Positions 18,335 through 27,921 of a stretch of DNA of 64,000 nt are shown one piece after another. Under the pieces are notes generated by a model. The model saw nothing but the letters and a program-made list of their open reading frames with translations, had not been told where the DNA came from and did no database searches. The stretch is from a bacterium (GTDB lineage: Bacteria; Bacillota; Clostridia; Lachnospirales; Lachnospiraceae). The position numbers and the translations under genes were made by a program. Position 1 is the stretch's first letter, and every line of letters begins with the position of its first letter. The DNA is taken from positions 1-64,000 of the forward strand of contig JAMPGX010000007.1 of the NCBI GenBank assembly GCA_023663725.1. Reading direction: 5' to 3'.

Positions 18335-18378
18335 TTCCCGCATATCGCAGGAAAACCTGCGGTATTGCATTGATCAAT
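18335..18378. promoter_or_regulatory. Palindromes in the araC/GH8 divergent intergenic region
   Basis: CGCAGG-AAAA-CCTGCG is a perfect short inverted repeat near 18346-18361, followed by the perfect palindrome ATTGATCAAT at 18369-18378. They lie just upstream of the regulator start and could be its operator or part of its leader. No clear promoter pair is visible for either gene: TTGACA at 18456 and TACAAT at 18470 are too close to work together. Confidence 0.35.
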
Positions 18379-18511
18379 ATTTCCCTATCAGTATATCTCA
18401 TAGTGGCTTCGGGGTCAATCAGAGAAGCAAAATGTTCAGCTTGATATAGATTTTTTTGACAATTTCTGCTACAATGGACAGTAAGATTATTGATGAACGG
18501 AGGATTTGGCA

Positions 18512-19654
18512 ATGAGTGGTATACAGGACAGAACCTACCGCAACATGTTTGCGGAGCTTGGTATTTCTCAGGAAGAAATAGACAGGAAGCTGGAGGCGGT
18601 CATACATACCTTTTTCTATGGCAGTGAGGAGGAGCGGATCTATCATCCTGTGGGGGAGGATATGGGCTATCTGATGGACACGGGCAATTTCGATGCGCGT
18701 ACCGAGGGCATGTCCTATGGGATGATGATGTGCGTCCAGCTGGATATGAAGGAGGAGTTTGATCGGATCTGGAAATGGTCTAAGACTTATATGTTTATGA
18801 CCGAGGGCTGGAGCGAGGGGTATTTTGCCTGGTCCTGCGGCACGGACGGCAAGAAGAACGCGGATGGAGCTGCCCCTGACGGCGAGGAGTTCTATGCCAT
18901 GGCGCTGTTTTTTGCCTCCCACAGATGGGGGGACGGGGAAGGAATCTTCAATTATTCTCAGCAGGCCAGAGAGATCCTGCGGGCCTGCCTGCATAAAGGG
19001 GAGAATGGCCGCGAGGGACATCCCATGTGGAACAGGGACAACCATCAGATTCTGTTTGTACCCGGCATCGATTACACGGATCCCTCCTATCATCTGCCTC
19101 ATTTCTATGAGCTGTTTGCGCTGTGGGCGGACGAGGAGGACAGGGCGTTCTGGAAGCAGGCGGCCATAACCAGCAGGGAATTTCTGGCCAAGGCCTGTCA
19201 TCCGGTGACGGGTCTGAACGCGGAGTACGCGGAGTTTGACGGCAGTCCGATGAGCCGCCCCATCCCCTGGACCAAGGACCGCCACGACTGGTTCTACAGC
19301 GATGCATACCGGACGGCGGCCAATATCGGTCTGGACTACGAGTGGTTTGGCATAGATGTGGGACAGAGGGCGGCGGCGGACCGGATACAGGCATTTCTGA
19401 TTGACGATTGCAGGAATGACAGCTATCACATCTATGAGGTGGACGGCAGCATTGCGGGGGAAAAGGCGTTGCATCCGTTCGCCATCACCGCCACCACAGC
19501 GCAGGCGTCTCTGGCGGCGGAGGGAGAGCTGGCTCGGGAGTGGGTGGAGCGCTTCTGGAATATGCCTCTGCGCACCGGAGAGAGAAGATACTATGATAAT
19601 TGTCTGTACATATTTGCATTTCTGGCCCTCAGCGGCAGATACAGGATTTGGTAA
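18512..19654 (+). CDS. GH8 reducing-end xylose-releasing exo-oligoxylanase (Rex-like)
   Basis: 380 residues from ATG 18512 (CGGAGGA upstream). The sequence has the GH8 (alpha/alpha)6-barrel hallmarks: TEGMSYGMM with the likely acid Glu, WSCGTDG, PDGEEFYAMALFFASHRWG with the likely base Asp, and DAYRTAANIGLDY. It lacks a signal peptide and is short, as in cytoplasmic Rex enzymes (EC 3.2.1.156) that cut xylose from the reducing end of xylooligosaccharides. It opens the second half of the xylan locus and should act on imported oligosaccharides once side groups are removed. Confidence 0.92.
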   Translation: MSGIQDRTYRNMFAELGISQEEIDRKLEAVIHTFFYGSEEERIYHPVGEDMGYLMDTGNFDARTEGMSYGMMMCVQLDMKEEFDRIWKWSKTYMFMTEGWSEGYFAWSCGTDGKKNADGAAPDGEEFYAMALFFASHRWGDGEGIFNYSQQAREILRACLHKGENGREGHPMWNRDNHQILFVPGIDYTDPSYHLPHFYELFALWADEEDRAFWKQAAITSREFLAKACHPVTGLNAEYAEFDGSPMSRPIPWTKDRHDWFYSDAYRTAANIGLDYEWFGIDVGQRAAADRIQAFLIDDCRNDSYHIYEVDGSIAGEKALHPFAITATTAQASLAAEGELAREWVERFWNMPLRTGERRYYDNCLYIFAFLALSGRYRIW

Positions 19655-19713
19655 TCAAACAGGTGACGATTGACACCGGCAAGGCCGCGAAGCGTAGAGG
19701 AGGAGTGATAGAG

Positions 19714-21417
19714 ATGGAAGGACCCAAAGCACCCAAGGACCCAACGAAAAAGAGGAAGAGCTTCTATATTATGAGAGGCAAGAGCATCGCAGGCTCACCC
19801 CAGGCGGATGGACACGGCACTCAGTTCCTGTATATGAATGACGGAAGGATGCTCAGCAGCGCCAGGCTGGTGGGCGGTATCACCGACGAGGAGATGCTGA
19901 GATTGATGGAGACCACAGAGGGCTTCCGCAAGCTGGTACACAGCATTGGCGTCACTGTGGAGGCGGAGGACCGGCAGCTGGTGACGGAGTTCTGCTTCCA
20001 GATGTACGGGCATCAGGACGCGTACGGCTCGGGAACTACGCTGCGTCTGCCGGTTCAGGCCAACGGCATGGAGCATATTCTGGAGCTGGAGAGCTGTGAA
20101 TGGTCGGAGGATGACAATATTCCCGGACAGATTCGCTTTGAATTTCCTCAGGCGGGAACATTGGCCACGGTAGCTGTGTGCTTCTATCTGCACGACGGCT
20201 TTGACGCGCCGGAGGTTGAGGACGAACAGCCGGTCGATTTTACCTCCCCGTATTATCAGAAGATGCTGGAGAAGTCCCTGATGCAGACCGGCAATAACGC
20301 CAGGCTGAAGAGGGCTATCGACAAAGCGCGCAGGGGAGAGGATGTGACGGTCGCCTTTATCGGCGGTTCCATAACTCAGGGCGCAGGGGCTATTCCCATC
20401 AATACCGAGTGTTATGCATATAAGACCTTCCGAGGCTTCTGTGAACTGACAGGCAGGGGCTTGGAGGAGAATGTACATTATATCAAGGCTGGGGTAGGGG
20501 GAACTCCCTCTGAGCTTGGCATGATCCGCTATGAAAAGGATGTGCTGCGCGACGGGAGCGTTACGCCGGATGTGGTAGTCGTAGAGTTTGCCGTCAATGA
20601 CGAGGGGGATGAGACCAAGGGCGAGTGCTATGACTCTCTGGTGCGGAAGATATTGAGTGCGAATAACCGTCCGGCGGTGATTCTGCTGTTTGCGGTATTT
20701 GCCAACGACTGGAATCTGCAGGAGCGTCTCGGTCCGGTGGGACGGGCCTATGACCTGCCTATGGTCAGCACGTTGGACGCCGTGGTGGAGCAGTTCTATC
20801 AAAAGCCCGGCAGTGGTAAGGTGATCAGCAAAAATCAGTTTTTCTATGATACCTTTCATCCCACCAACGCGGGACATACGGTGATGGCGGATGGCATCCT
20901 GCATCTGCTTGAGGTGGTGGACGGTCAGGAGGCGGATGAGGATGCGCTGGAGCTGGATGGCGTCACACCGCCGCTCGGCGGCGCCTTCGAGAAGGTGCAG
21001 CTGCTGGACCGCAGGCATCGTCAGGAGCTGGCAGTGATAGACTGCGGCGGCTTTGACCATACGGACGACGAACTGCAGGCGGTGGAGATGGATCTGAATC
21101 TGGCGGGGACTCCGGAGTTCGCGGACAACTGGATGTATCGGGGAGAGAATGGCGGCAAGCCGTTTTCCATGGATATCGTCTGTGAGAGCCTGCTGCTCGT
21201 GTACAAGGACAGCGCCTCCAACCAGGTGGGCTGTGCGGAGGTGTGGGTGGACGGCGAGAAGGTATTGTATGTGGACCCGCATATCAATGGCTGGACGCAC
21301 TGCAATCCGCTGATCTGCTTCAGGGAGCGGGAGAGGAAGAACTATCATGTGGAGGTGCGGATGGCGCCGGGGCAGGAGGATAAGGACTTTACGATACTGG
21401 GATTTGGAGTGATGTAG
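19714..21417 (+). CDS. SGNH/GDSL-family esterase, probable acetyl-xylan esterase
   Basis: About 567 residues from ATG 19714 (GAGGAGGAG upstream); the open frame starts earlier at 19600 but lacks a ribosome site and overlaps GH8. An N-terminal beta domain (to about residue 190) precedes the SGNH fold: block I FIGGSITQGAG with Ser219, block II Gly in AGVGGTPSELG, block III Asn in EFAVNDEGD, block V DTFHPTNAGH with Asp379 and His382. About 150 further residues look like a second beta domain. Cytoplasmic, so it probably deacetylates imported xylooligosaccharides. Confidence 0.85.
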   Translation: MEGPKAPKDPTKKRKSFYIMRGKSIAGSPQADGHGTQFLYMNDGRMLSSARLVGGITDEEMLRLMETTEGFRKLVHSIGVTVEAEDRQLVTEFCFQMYGHQDAYGSGTTLRLPVQANGMEHILELESCEWSEDDNIPGQIRFEFPQAGTLATVAVCFYLHDGFDAPEVEDEQPVDFTSPYYQKMLEKSLMQTGNNARLKRAIDKARRGEDVTVAFIGGSITQGAGAIPINTECYAYKTFRGFCELTGRGLEENVHYIKAGVGGTPSELGMIRYEKDVLRDGSVTPDVVVVEFAVNDEGDETKGECYDSLVRKILSANNRPAVILLFAVFANDWNLQERLGPVGRAYDLPMVSTLDAVVEQFYQKPGSGKVISKNQFFYDTFHPTNAGHTVMADGILHLLEVVDGQEADEDALELDGVTPPLGGAFEKVQLLDRRHRQELAVIDCGGFDHTDDELQAVEMDLNLAGTPEFADNWMYRGENGGKPFSMDIVCESLLLVYKDSASNQVGCAEVWVDGEKVLYVDPHINGWTHCNPLICFRERERKNYHVEVRMAPGQEDKDFTILGFGVM

Positions 21418-21428
21418 GAGGAGACGAG

Positions 21429-24314
21429 ATGCGTTTACAGTATGAGAATCAGGCAGTTCCCCTGCTGGTGGAGACCGGTGCGTTTGAAGGGGTAAAGAGG
21501 ATTGCCGTTACAGTGGCGGGAGATATTGGCAAGGTTACGGGAGTTAAGCCTCAGGTGATGCCGGAGGTGAGACCGCAGGCTGGCCAGACGAGGGCCATTC
21601 TGTGTGCGACTCTGGGGCATAGCTTTCTGGCCCAGGCTCTGGAGCAGGCGGGCCTGCTGGAGCTGTCTCTGGTAAGGGGCAAGAGAGAGGTATACTGCAT
21701 AAAAAAGCTGGCCGGAGAACAGCTTAGGCAGATAGAAGCCCTGTCCGGTCTGGAGGAGCTGCTGGTGATCTGCGGAAGCGACAAGAGGGGCACGATCTAT
21801 GGCATGTTTGCCCTGTCTGAATACATCGGTGTATCGCCCCTATGTATGTGGGGGGATGCCGAGCCGATGCAGCGTCCGGAGGTGGAGCTTGGCGACGATA
21901 TCCAGACGATATCCAGAGAGCCCAGTGTCCGTTACAGGGGATTCTTTATCAATGATGAATGGCCCTGCTTCGGCAACTGGAGCTTCGACCATTTTGGCGG
22001 CATCAATGCGAAGGTCTACGAGCAGGTCTTTGAGTTGCTGCTGCGGCTGAAGGGCAATTATCTGTGGCCCGCCATGTGGAGCTCATCTTTTCCGATAGAC
22101 GGTCCGGGCGGCGCCAATGAGGAGCTGGCGGACATCTACGGCGTAGTGATGGGATATTCTCACCACGAGCCCTGTCTGCGGGCCAGCGAGGAGTGGGACA
22201 AGGTGCGGGGGCCGGAGACAGAGTATGGCAATGAGTGGAACTTTTACACCAATGAGCAGGGTCTTTTGCGCTACTGGGAGGATGCGCTGAAGCGCAGCGG
22301 GAAATACGAGAATCTGATCACGATCGGAATGCGGGGCGAGCGGGACAGCTCCATGCTGGGCGACCAGGCCACAGTGGAGGAGAATGTGAATCTGCTGAAG
22401 GATATCATCCGCAAACAGAAGGCGTTGATCAGAGAGCATGTACATCGGGAGGAGGCGCCTATGCTGCTCGCGCTGTACAAGGAGGTGGAGGCCTACTTCT
22501 ACGGGGATGACCAGGTGAAGGGGCTCAAGGATTGGGATGAGCTGGATGATGTGATCTGTATGCTGTGCGAGGATAACTTCGGTCACATGCGCACTCTGCC
22601 AACACCCGAGGTCCGTAACCGCAAGGGCGGCTGGGGTATGTACTATCACTTCGACTATCACGGCGGTCCGATCTCCTATGAGTGGGTGGATTCCACGCCC
22701 ATGGCTAAGACCTGGGAACAGATGTGTATGGCCTATGAGTACGGCATCAGGGATGTCTGGATTGTCAATGTGGGCGATCTGAAATTCCACGAGGTGCCTC
22801 TGAGCTATTTCCTGGCGCTGGCCTATGACTATGATAAATGGGGCTATGACAACAAGGACAGCTATCGGGAGTACACCAGGCTGTGGGCGCGGAAGAATTT
22901 CCCCCAGGCCTCCGAGGAGCTGCGGGAGCAGATTGGCCATGTGTTGACGGAATATATTGATATCAATGCCCTGAGGCGGCCGGAGGCATTGAATGAGCGG
23001 ATCTATCATCCCTGTCATTACAGAGAGGCGGACAGGATGCTGGAGCGGGCCGAGGAGTTGGAGCGGCTGTCCTCGCAGGTGATGGAGCGGCTCTGCGACA
23101 GGGAGAAGGATGCCTACTACAGTATGGTGCATTTTTCCGCGTTGGCCAGTATGAACCTGTTGAAGATGCATCTGTACGCGGGTAAAAATATCCATTATGC
23201 CCGTCAGGGCAGGCCCATCGCCAACCTCTATGGCGACAGGGCGAAGGAGTGCGAGGACAGGGATATCGAACTGGCGCGGCAGATGGCAGCTTTCAAGGAT
23301 GGCAAGTGGAAGGGCATGGAGCTGGCGCAGCATATCGGCTTTACCAAGTGGAATGAAGATGGATACCGCTATCCGTTGATCGCCCAGGTGCGTCCGGTGC
23401 ACAGGCCCCGTATGAGCGTATCTCGTGCGGAACAGGAACAGATCGGCGTTAAGAATTACTGTGCGCCGCAGGTGATACGGGTGCCGGATTTTCGATATGC
23501 GGGAGCGGAGCCGGTACAGATCGAGATCGCGAACGACGGCGGCGGCAGCTTTGATTACCGCATCAGGGTGGAACAGCCCGTCACAGGCCTGCCTGCGTGG
23601 TTGCAGCTCTCCTCCATGGAGGGCACCTGCCAGGAACTGGAGAGAGTGACCTTGAGCTGTGATGAGTCTCAGTTGCCGCAGGAGGCGGAGACGGTGCGGC
23701 TGCTGGTGGACGACGGTGACGCGGTGGTGGCCGTGGAGGTGACAGGCCAGCGCCAGTCCATAGAGGGATTGCCGCAGGGAACTTATCTGGAGCGACAGGG
23801 CGTGATCGTCATGGACGCCGCCGGGTATGTAGAGAAGCGGGATACGCAGAAGGGCGCGTATCAGGTGATTCCTGGGTATGGCAAATATGGCAGCGGCGTC
23901 AAAGTGTTCCCCAGCACAGCGGTGTTTACCGAGAATGAGGAGAGGCCGTCTCTGACATGGCAGTTCCAGATTCCCGAGGCGGGGGAATACCAGGTCGATC
24001 TGCTGGTGGCTCCCACAAATTCCGTGGTGAGCAGACAGGGCGTCTATGTGTCGGTGAGAAATAACTGTGTGGAGCCGTGCAGGGCGGAGATTATTCCCCC
24101 TGATTTTCGGGCGGGAGAGAATGGCGATCCGCGATGGACTCAGGGCGTGTTGGACCAGATACGTGTCTGCACGGTCAGACTTCCCTTTGAGGCCGGTCTG
24201 CAGCAGCTCACGGTGGAAGCTCTGGAAGCCGGAGTCGTGCTGGAGCAGATCAGGATTCACAAGGCGCAGATACAGCCCTCCTATTTGGGACCGCAGGTGT
24301 CTGTGAGGGTGTAA
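21429..24314 (+). CDS. GH115 xylan alpha-1,2-glucuronidase
   Basis: 961 residues, in the usual GH115 range. Diagnostic stretches include NYLWPAMWSSSFPIDGPG, DIYGVVMGYSHHEPC, GMRGERDSSML, MYYHFDYHGGP and IRDVWIVNVGDLKFHE, followed by a helical region and a C-terminal all-beta extension. No signal peptide. The family removes (4-O-methyl-)glucuronic acid from xylan or xylooligosaccharides. It starts 11 nt after the esterase with GGAGGAGA before ATG, so the two are one transcript. A terminator follows the gene. Confidence 0.95.
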   Translation: MRLQYENQAVPLLVETGAFEGVKRIAVTVAGDIGKVTGVKPQVMPEVRPQAGQTRAILCATLGHSFLAQALEQAGLLELSLVRGKREVYCIKKLAGEQLRQIEALSGLEELLVICGSDKRGTIYGMFALSEYIGVSPLCMWGDAEPMQRPEVELGDDIQTISREPSVRYRGFFINDEWPCFGNWSFDHFGGINAKVYEQVFELLLRLKGNYLWPAMWSSSFPIDGPGGANEELADIYGVVMGYSHHEPCLRASEEWDKVRGPETEYGNEWNFYTNEQGLLRYWEDALKRSGKYENLITIGMRGERDSSMLGDQATVEENVNLLKDIIRKQKALIREHVHREEAPMLLALYKEVEAYFYGDDQVKGLKDWDELDDVICMLCEDNFGHMRTLPTPEVRNRKGGWGMYYHFDYHGGPISYEWVDSTPMAKTWEQMCMAYEYGIRDVWIVNVGDLKFHEVPLSYFLALAYDYDKWGYDNKDSYREYTRLWARKNFPQASEELREQIGHVLTEYIDINALRRPEALNERIYHPCHYREADRMLERAEELERLSSQVMERLCDREKDAYYSMVHFSALASMNLLKMHLYAGKNIHYARQGRPIANLYGDRAKECEDRDIELARQMAAFKDGKWKGMELAQHIGFTKWNEDGYRYPLIAQVRPVHRPRMSVSRAEQEQIGVKNYCAPQVIRVPDFRYAGAEPVQIEIANDGGGSFDYRIRVEQPVTGLPAWLQLSSMEGTCQELERVTLSCDESQLPQEAETVRLLVDDGDAVVAVEVTGQRQSIEGLPQGTYLERQGVIVMDAAGYVEKRDTQKGAYQVIPGYGKYGSGVKVFPSTAVFTENEERPSLTWQFQIPEAGEYQVDLLVAPTNSVVSRQGVYVSVRNNCVEPCRAEIIPPDFRAGENGDPRWTQGVLDQIRVCTVRLPFEAGLQQLTVEALEAGVVLEQIRIHKAQIQPSYLGPQVSVRV

Positions 24315-24330
24315 GAACAGGCAATATAAA

Positions 24331-24371
24331 GAGGCAATTACTCTAAAAAAACGGGTAATTGCCTCTTTTTT
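24331..24371 (+). terminator. Intrinsic terminator at the end of the xylan locus
   Basis: GAGGCAATTAC (24331-24341) pairs with GTAATTGCCTC (24355-24365) and is followed by six T. Confidence 0.92.
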
Positions 24372-24558
24372 CAATAGTTTTGGCAAGAGATGTTTCTGTA
24401 GGACAGAGTCTTTAGATGAATTGGACAGTAGTGATGTCGACTTCGGTTATAAATAAATGTTATAAATTAATCGTGTGGGACCTCTTGCCAAATTATCAAG
24501 TATATCTTATAATAAATTTAAATGGACCATAAACATATGATGGATGGGGGGCAGGAAA

Positions 24559-24909
24559 ATGACAAAAGCGGAAGCTTTGAAAAAAGAAATCTTGAAGCAG
24601 TATCGCAGTGTGCGTCAATTTGCTTTGGATATGAATATTCCGTACAGCACGCTGGTCACAGCGTTGGAGCGGGGCATTGATGGAATGGCCTATGGCACTG
24701 TGATCAAAATATGTGACAAGCTGAGCCTGAATCCTGTGGATTTCTCTTCATTGGAAAGAGATGCCTCTCTGGGCGCGCAATTGCTGGAGAATCGGGTGAT
24801 GCAGTATTATATGAAGCTGAATCAGACCGGGCGGGATAAGGTGCTGGAGCTGATGGACGATCTTGTGCAGATTGAAAAGTACAGGCAGAAGAGCCGGAAA
24901 AAGGCTTAA
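24559..24909 (+). CDS. Small XRE-like helix-turn-helix regulator
   Basis: 116 residues from ATG 24559 (MTKAEALKKE); an in-frame ATG at 24544 lies in the G-rich run that probably serves as the ribosome site. Residues 1-65 form a Cro/CI-type helix-turn-helix (FALDMNIPYSTLVTALERG, then YGTVIKICDKLSLNPVDFSS). The rest is helical with a basic tail (QIEKYRQKSRKKA). It stands alone between the xylan locus and a convergent gene; its target is unknown. Confidence 0.75.
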   Translation: MTKAEALKKEILKQYRSVRQFALDMNIPYSTLVTALERGIDGMAYGTVIKICDKLSLNPVDFSSLERDASLGAQLLENRVMQYYMKLNQTGRDKVLELMDDLVQIEKYRQKSRKKA

Positions 24910-24965
24910 TAATATATTTAAGAACATAAAAGGGCAGGTGATATACTTCTTGTAGATCACCTGCC

Positions 24966-26261
24966 TTAACAATATCCGTTAAACAGCATACCGCTGTATG
25001 CGCTGGAGACATATGGATTGGCATAGTTATGTCCGGGGTTCTTGTACGCTACTATCGTCTGATCCACATACTGCATCGGGTTGAGAGAGACCTGAGTACT
25101 CTTGCGCAACAGGGAATTGGAGAAATCGCGCAGCGTATGGAAGGTATCACTCACGTCCTCCGAGCGGACAACCGCTTTTCCGAGTCTGTTCCGATCTACT
25201 TCCAATGTGCCGTCCTGCCGGCTGGTCACACCCATGGCATTCAGGGAGTCCCGATACAGGGAAACAATCTGACTCATCTCTCGGACCACATGACGGGTTC
25301 GAGGCTGTGAATCGAGATAACCAGAGGTTCCAGTCAGGAAACGATTGTAGCCATCTGTGAGATGCGTTACATTATCCATCAGAGATTCCACATTGGTTTT
25401 CAGACCGATTGTAACGGGCTTGCCCTCCGGAGTAGGCCCCTTTATCTGCACATCGAATTTCTTCTCGATAGTGAAAGCGTTGGAAGCGGTCGCATAGGGT
25501 TTCCCATCAACGGTCAGACGAGAATTGGATGCAGGCCTGCTGATATAATCAATTCCCAGATATTCTACCGCGCCTCGTGCCTTGCTGGTGTGGTCGTCGC
25601 TGATGCGGAAGAGCTCCGTTTTATCTCCGGTCAGACCGGTAGCTTCTGATTCCAGCACCAGAGCGCTGCGACCGGACGCCTCCTGCACTCTTGCCCTGAT
25701 GCCTATATCAGAATTGTTGATGAGACGAACCAGTCTGTTCTGCACGTCACGGTTAGTCTCATTCTCCCCCAGGGAGAACTGGAATTCGTAGTTCATGTCA
25801 TTGATGTTGACATCGAAGGAGTAAGTGTCCGGAGGCAGATCAACTTTGCCGCCGGGTAAAAAGTGTCCCATGTTCTCCTGTGTGGAGGCTAGCTTATATA
25901 TCTCCAGAGCATACGAGGGCGTATCCTCACCAGGTGTATAGTTGCCGACAAAGGAGGAGGTAACCACGTCGGGATCTGAAGAATAGGCAGTCTTCTTGCT
26001 GAGCAGATCGGCTTCCTCCAGCCCTCCCAGGGAAGCGATGGTATTGTGTAGATCTCTTGCGCTTTCTTTGAGTTCGACGGCAAAACGCTGTACATCCGCA
26101 TTTTTGATCGGAAGATACCACGGAGACTCTTTGTTCAGTTTGACAATGGAATTGTATACTGCGCGAAGCTCACTTTTCTTATGCGCGTCATAGCGGGTTA
26201 GCTTCGACGGCGTATAAGTAGTCAGATAATTATTGTATAAGGTATTCAGAATCGCACTCAC
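24966..26261 (-). CDS. FliD-like flagellar hook-associated protein (orphan)
   Basis: 431 residues from GTG 26261 with GGAGG 8 nt upstream. The C-terminal half carries the FliD-type pattern: GRSALVLESEATGLTGDK, LTVDGKPYATASNAFTIEKK and a helical end with LMDNVTHLTDGYNRF. The N-terminus is not the usual FliD start, and the coiled ends are short. No other flagellar gene is in the window. It may be a divergent capping protein, a paralogue with another secreted role, or a conserved family of unknown function. Confidence 0.6.
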   Translation of the reverse strand: MSAILNTLYNNYLTTYTPSKLTRYDAHKKSELRAVYNSIVKLNKESPWYLPIKNADVQRFAVELKESARDLHNTIASLGGLEEADLLSKKTAYSSDPDVVTSSFVGNYTPGEDTPSYALEIYKLASTQENMGHFLPGGKVDLPPDTYSFDVNINDMNYEFQFSLGENETNRDVQNRLVRLINNSDIGIRARVQEASGRSALVLESEATGLTGDKTELFRISDDHTSKARGAVEYLGIDYISRPASNSRLTVDGKPYATASNAFTIEKKFDVQIKGPTPEGKPVTIGLKTNVESLMDNVTHLTDGYNRFLTGTSGYLDSQPRTRHVVREMSQIVSLYRDSLNAMGVTSRQDGTLEVDRNRLGKAVVRSEDVSDTFHTLRDFSNSLLRKSTQVSLNPMQYVDQTIVAYKNPGHNYANPYVSSAYSGMLFNGYC

Positions 26262-26452
26262 TGCCCTGCCTCCTTTCTTCCGTGAAATTAGCCAGACGAT
26301 TGGTCATTCGGGGATGAAACGGTATCCTCAATAAATCCGTTTATTGCTATAGATACAATCATCCACTTTTTATGTGTATAGTTTATCATATGAAAAATAA
26401 GTGCGCAAGTGTTTTTTTTCATAAATTTTCCTAAAAAAATGCCTGGAAATTC

Positions 26453-26481
26453 TTGTATAGACGGCAATTTTCTGCTATAGT
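26453..26481 (+). promoter_or_regulatory. Promoter for phosphofructokinase
   Basis: -35 TTGTAT (26453-26458) and -10 TATAGT (26476-26481) are separated by 17 nt; the start codon is 59 nt further. Confidence 0.75.
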
Positions 26482-26540
26482 GGGTATGGTAAAACTGTAG
26501 CGTTGCTGCATGTGACAATAAACAAGTTGGAGGAAGGAAT

Positions 26541-27785
26541 ATGGCAAAGAAACGCAATATCATCGTTGGGCAGTCGGGCGGTCCCACTGCCGTAATCAAT
26601 TCCAGTCTGGCTGGTGTCTATAAGACAGCCAAGGAGAGGGGATTTAACAAGGTATATGGAATGCTCCACGGAGTTCAGGGTCTGCTGGACGAGCAGTATG
26701 TGGATCTGTCTACCCAGATTCATTCGGATATGGATATCGAGCTGCTCAAGAGGACTCCCTCGGCGTTCCTGGGCTCCTGCCGTTTTAAGATGCCGGACAT
26801 CCACGAGGGCGCTGAGATCTATGAGAAGATATTCAAGATACTGGACAAGCTGGAGATCGAGGCTTTCATGTATATCGGCGGCAATGATTCCATGGACACC
26901 ATCAAGAAGCTGTCCGACTATGCGATCATTCACGGCCACAGCCAGAAGTTCCTGGGCGTGCCCAAGACCATTGACAACGATCTGGCAGTGACAGACCATA
27001 CGCCTGGATACGGAAGTGCGGCGAAGTATATCGCAGCCTCCACCAAGGAGATCATCCGCGATACCCAGGCCCTGACTTATAATGACAGACCCACGATCAC
27101 AATCCTGGAGATCATGGGGCGTAACGCGGGATGGTTGACCGGCGCTACCGCTTTGGCCAAGACGGAGGACTGCGACGGTCCTGACCTGATCTATCTGCCG
27201 GAGATCACTTTTGATCTGGATAAGTTCCGCAGTGTCAACGAGAACCTGCTCAAGAAGAAGAAATCCGTGGTGGTCGCGGTGTCCGAGGGCATCAAGATCG
27301 CAGATGGCAGATATGTGTGCGAGCTGTCCGGCGGCGCGGACTATGTGGATCCGTTTGGGCATAAGCAGCTTCAGGGAACAGCCGCTTATCTGGCGAGCTA
27401 CCTGGGAGCGGAGCTGGGCTGCAAGACGCGCAGCATCGAGTTCTCCACACTGCAGAGAAGTGCATCTCACATGACATCCCGTGTGGATGTGGATGAGGCA
27501 TTCATGGTGGGTGGCGCTGCGGTAAAGGCTGCCGCTGAGGGCGATACCGGCAAGATGGTGACAATCGAGCGTGTTGCAGATGATCCATATATGAGCTCTG
27601 CAAGTCTGTTTGATGTGCACCGGATTGCCAACGCGGAGAAGGTGGTTCCCCGCAATTGGATGAACAAGGAAGGCAATTATGTGACAGATGAGTTTATTGC
27701 CTATGCCAGGCCGTTGATTCTGGGAGATTATCAGCCGTTTATGGTCAATGGTCTGCCTCAGCATCTGGTACTCAAGAAGAAATAA
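26541..27785 (+). CDS. 6-phosphofructokinase, probably pyrophosphate-dependent
   Basis: 414 residues. The N-terminal GQSGGPTAVINSSLAG loop binds the phosphoryl donor. The donor-specificity positions read GGNDS (Asn115, Asp116) and PKTIDNDL. ATP enzymes normally have GGDGS and PGTIDND, so both the Asp at the second position and the Lys point to PPi as donor (EC 2.7.1.90). The length and the MGRNAGW catalytic segment also fit. It is single-gene with its own promoter and terminator. First Asp of GGDD is Asn here, a variant worth testing. Confidence 0.9.
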   Translation: MAKKRNIIVGQSGGPTAVINSSLAGVYKTAKERGFNKVYGMLHGVQGLLDEQYVDLSTQIHSDMDIELLKRTPSAFLGSCRFKMPDIHEGAEIYEKIFKILDKLEIEAFMYIGGNDSMDTIKKLSDYAIIHGHSQKFLGVPKTIDNDLAVTDHTPGYGSAAKYIAASTKEIIRDTQALTYNDRPTITILEIMGRNAGWLTGATALAKTEDCDGPDLIYLPEITFDLDKFRSVNENLLKKKKSVVVAVSEGIKIADGRYVCELSGGADYVDPFGHKQLQGTAAYLASYLGAELGCKTRSIEFSTLQRSASHMTSRVDVDEAFMVGGAAVKAAAEGDTGKMVTIERVADDPYMSSASLFDVHRIANAEKVVPRNWMNKEGNYVTDEFIAYARPLILGDYQPFMVNGLPQHLVLKKK

Positions 27786-27808
27786 AAGAGACAAATATGG
27801 AAAAAGAG

Positions 27809-27846
27809 AAGGGCGGGGCGCTCGTGTGCTCCGTCCTTTTCTTTTT
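27809..27846 (+). terminator. Terminator after phosphofructokinase
   Basis: AAGGGCGGGGC (27809-27819) pairs with GCTCCGTCCTT (27828-27838) through two G-U wobbles, then TTCTTTTT. Confidence 0.8.
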
Positions 27847-27921
27847 CTATTTGTAGACTTTCATACTGTAAAAACACCTTTTCAAAATTGGTTTCAGTTC
27901 GCATTTAATTTTATTGATTGA

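Noticed and set aside
18441-18475. TTGACA/TTGATA with TACAAT as the GH8 promoter
   Set aside because: The spacing is 8 or 23 nt, not 16-18, so the elements cannot work together as a standard promoter.
22083-24386. Very long open frame antisense to GH115 (767 codons), with similar antisense frames opposite GH31, the SGNH esterase, phosphofructokinase and valS
   Set aside because: They are codon-bias shadows: the forward frames have full family motifs and ribosome sites, whereas the antisense frames have no recognisable domains and no ribosome site.
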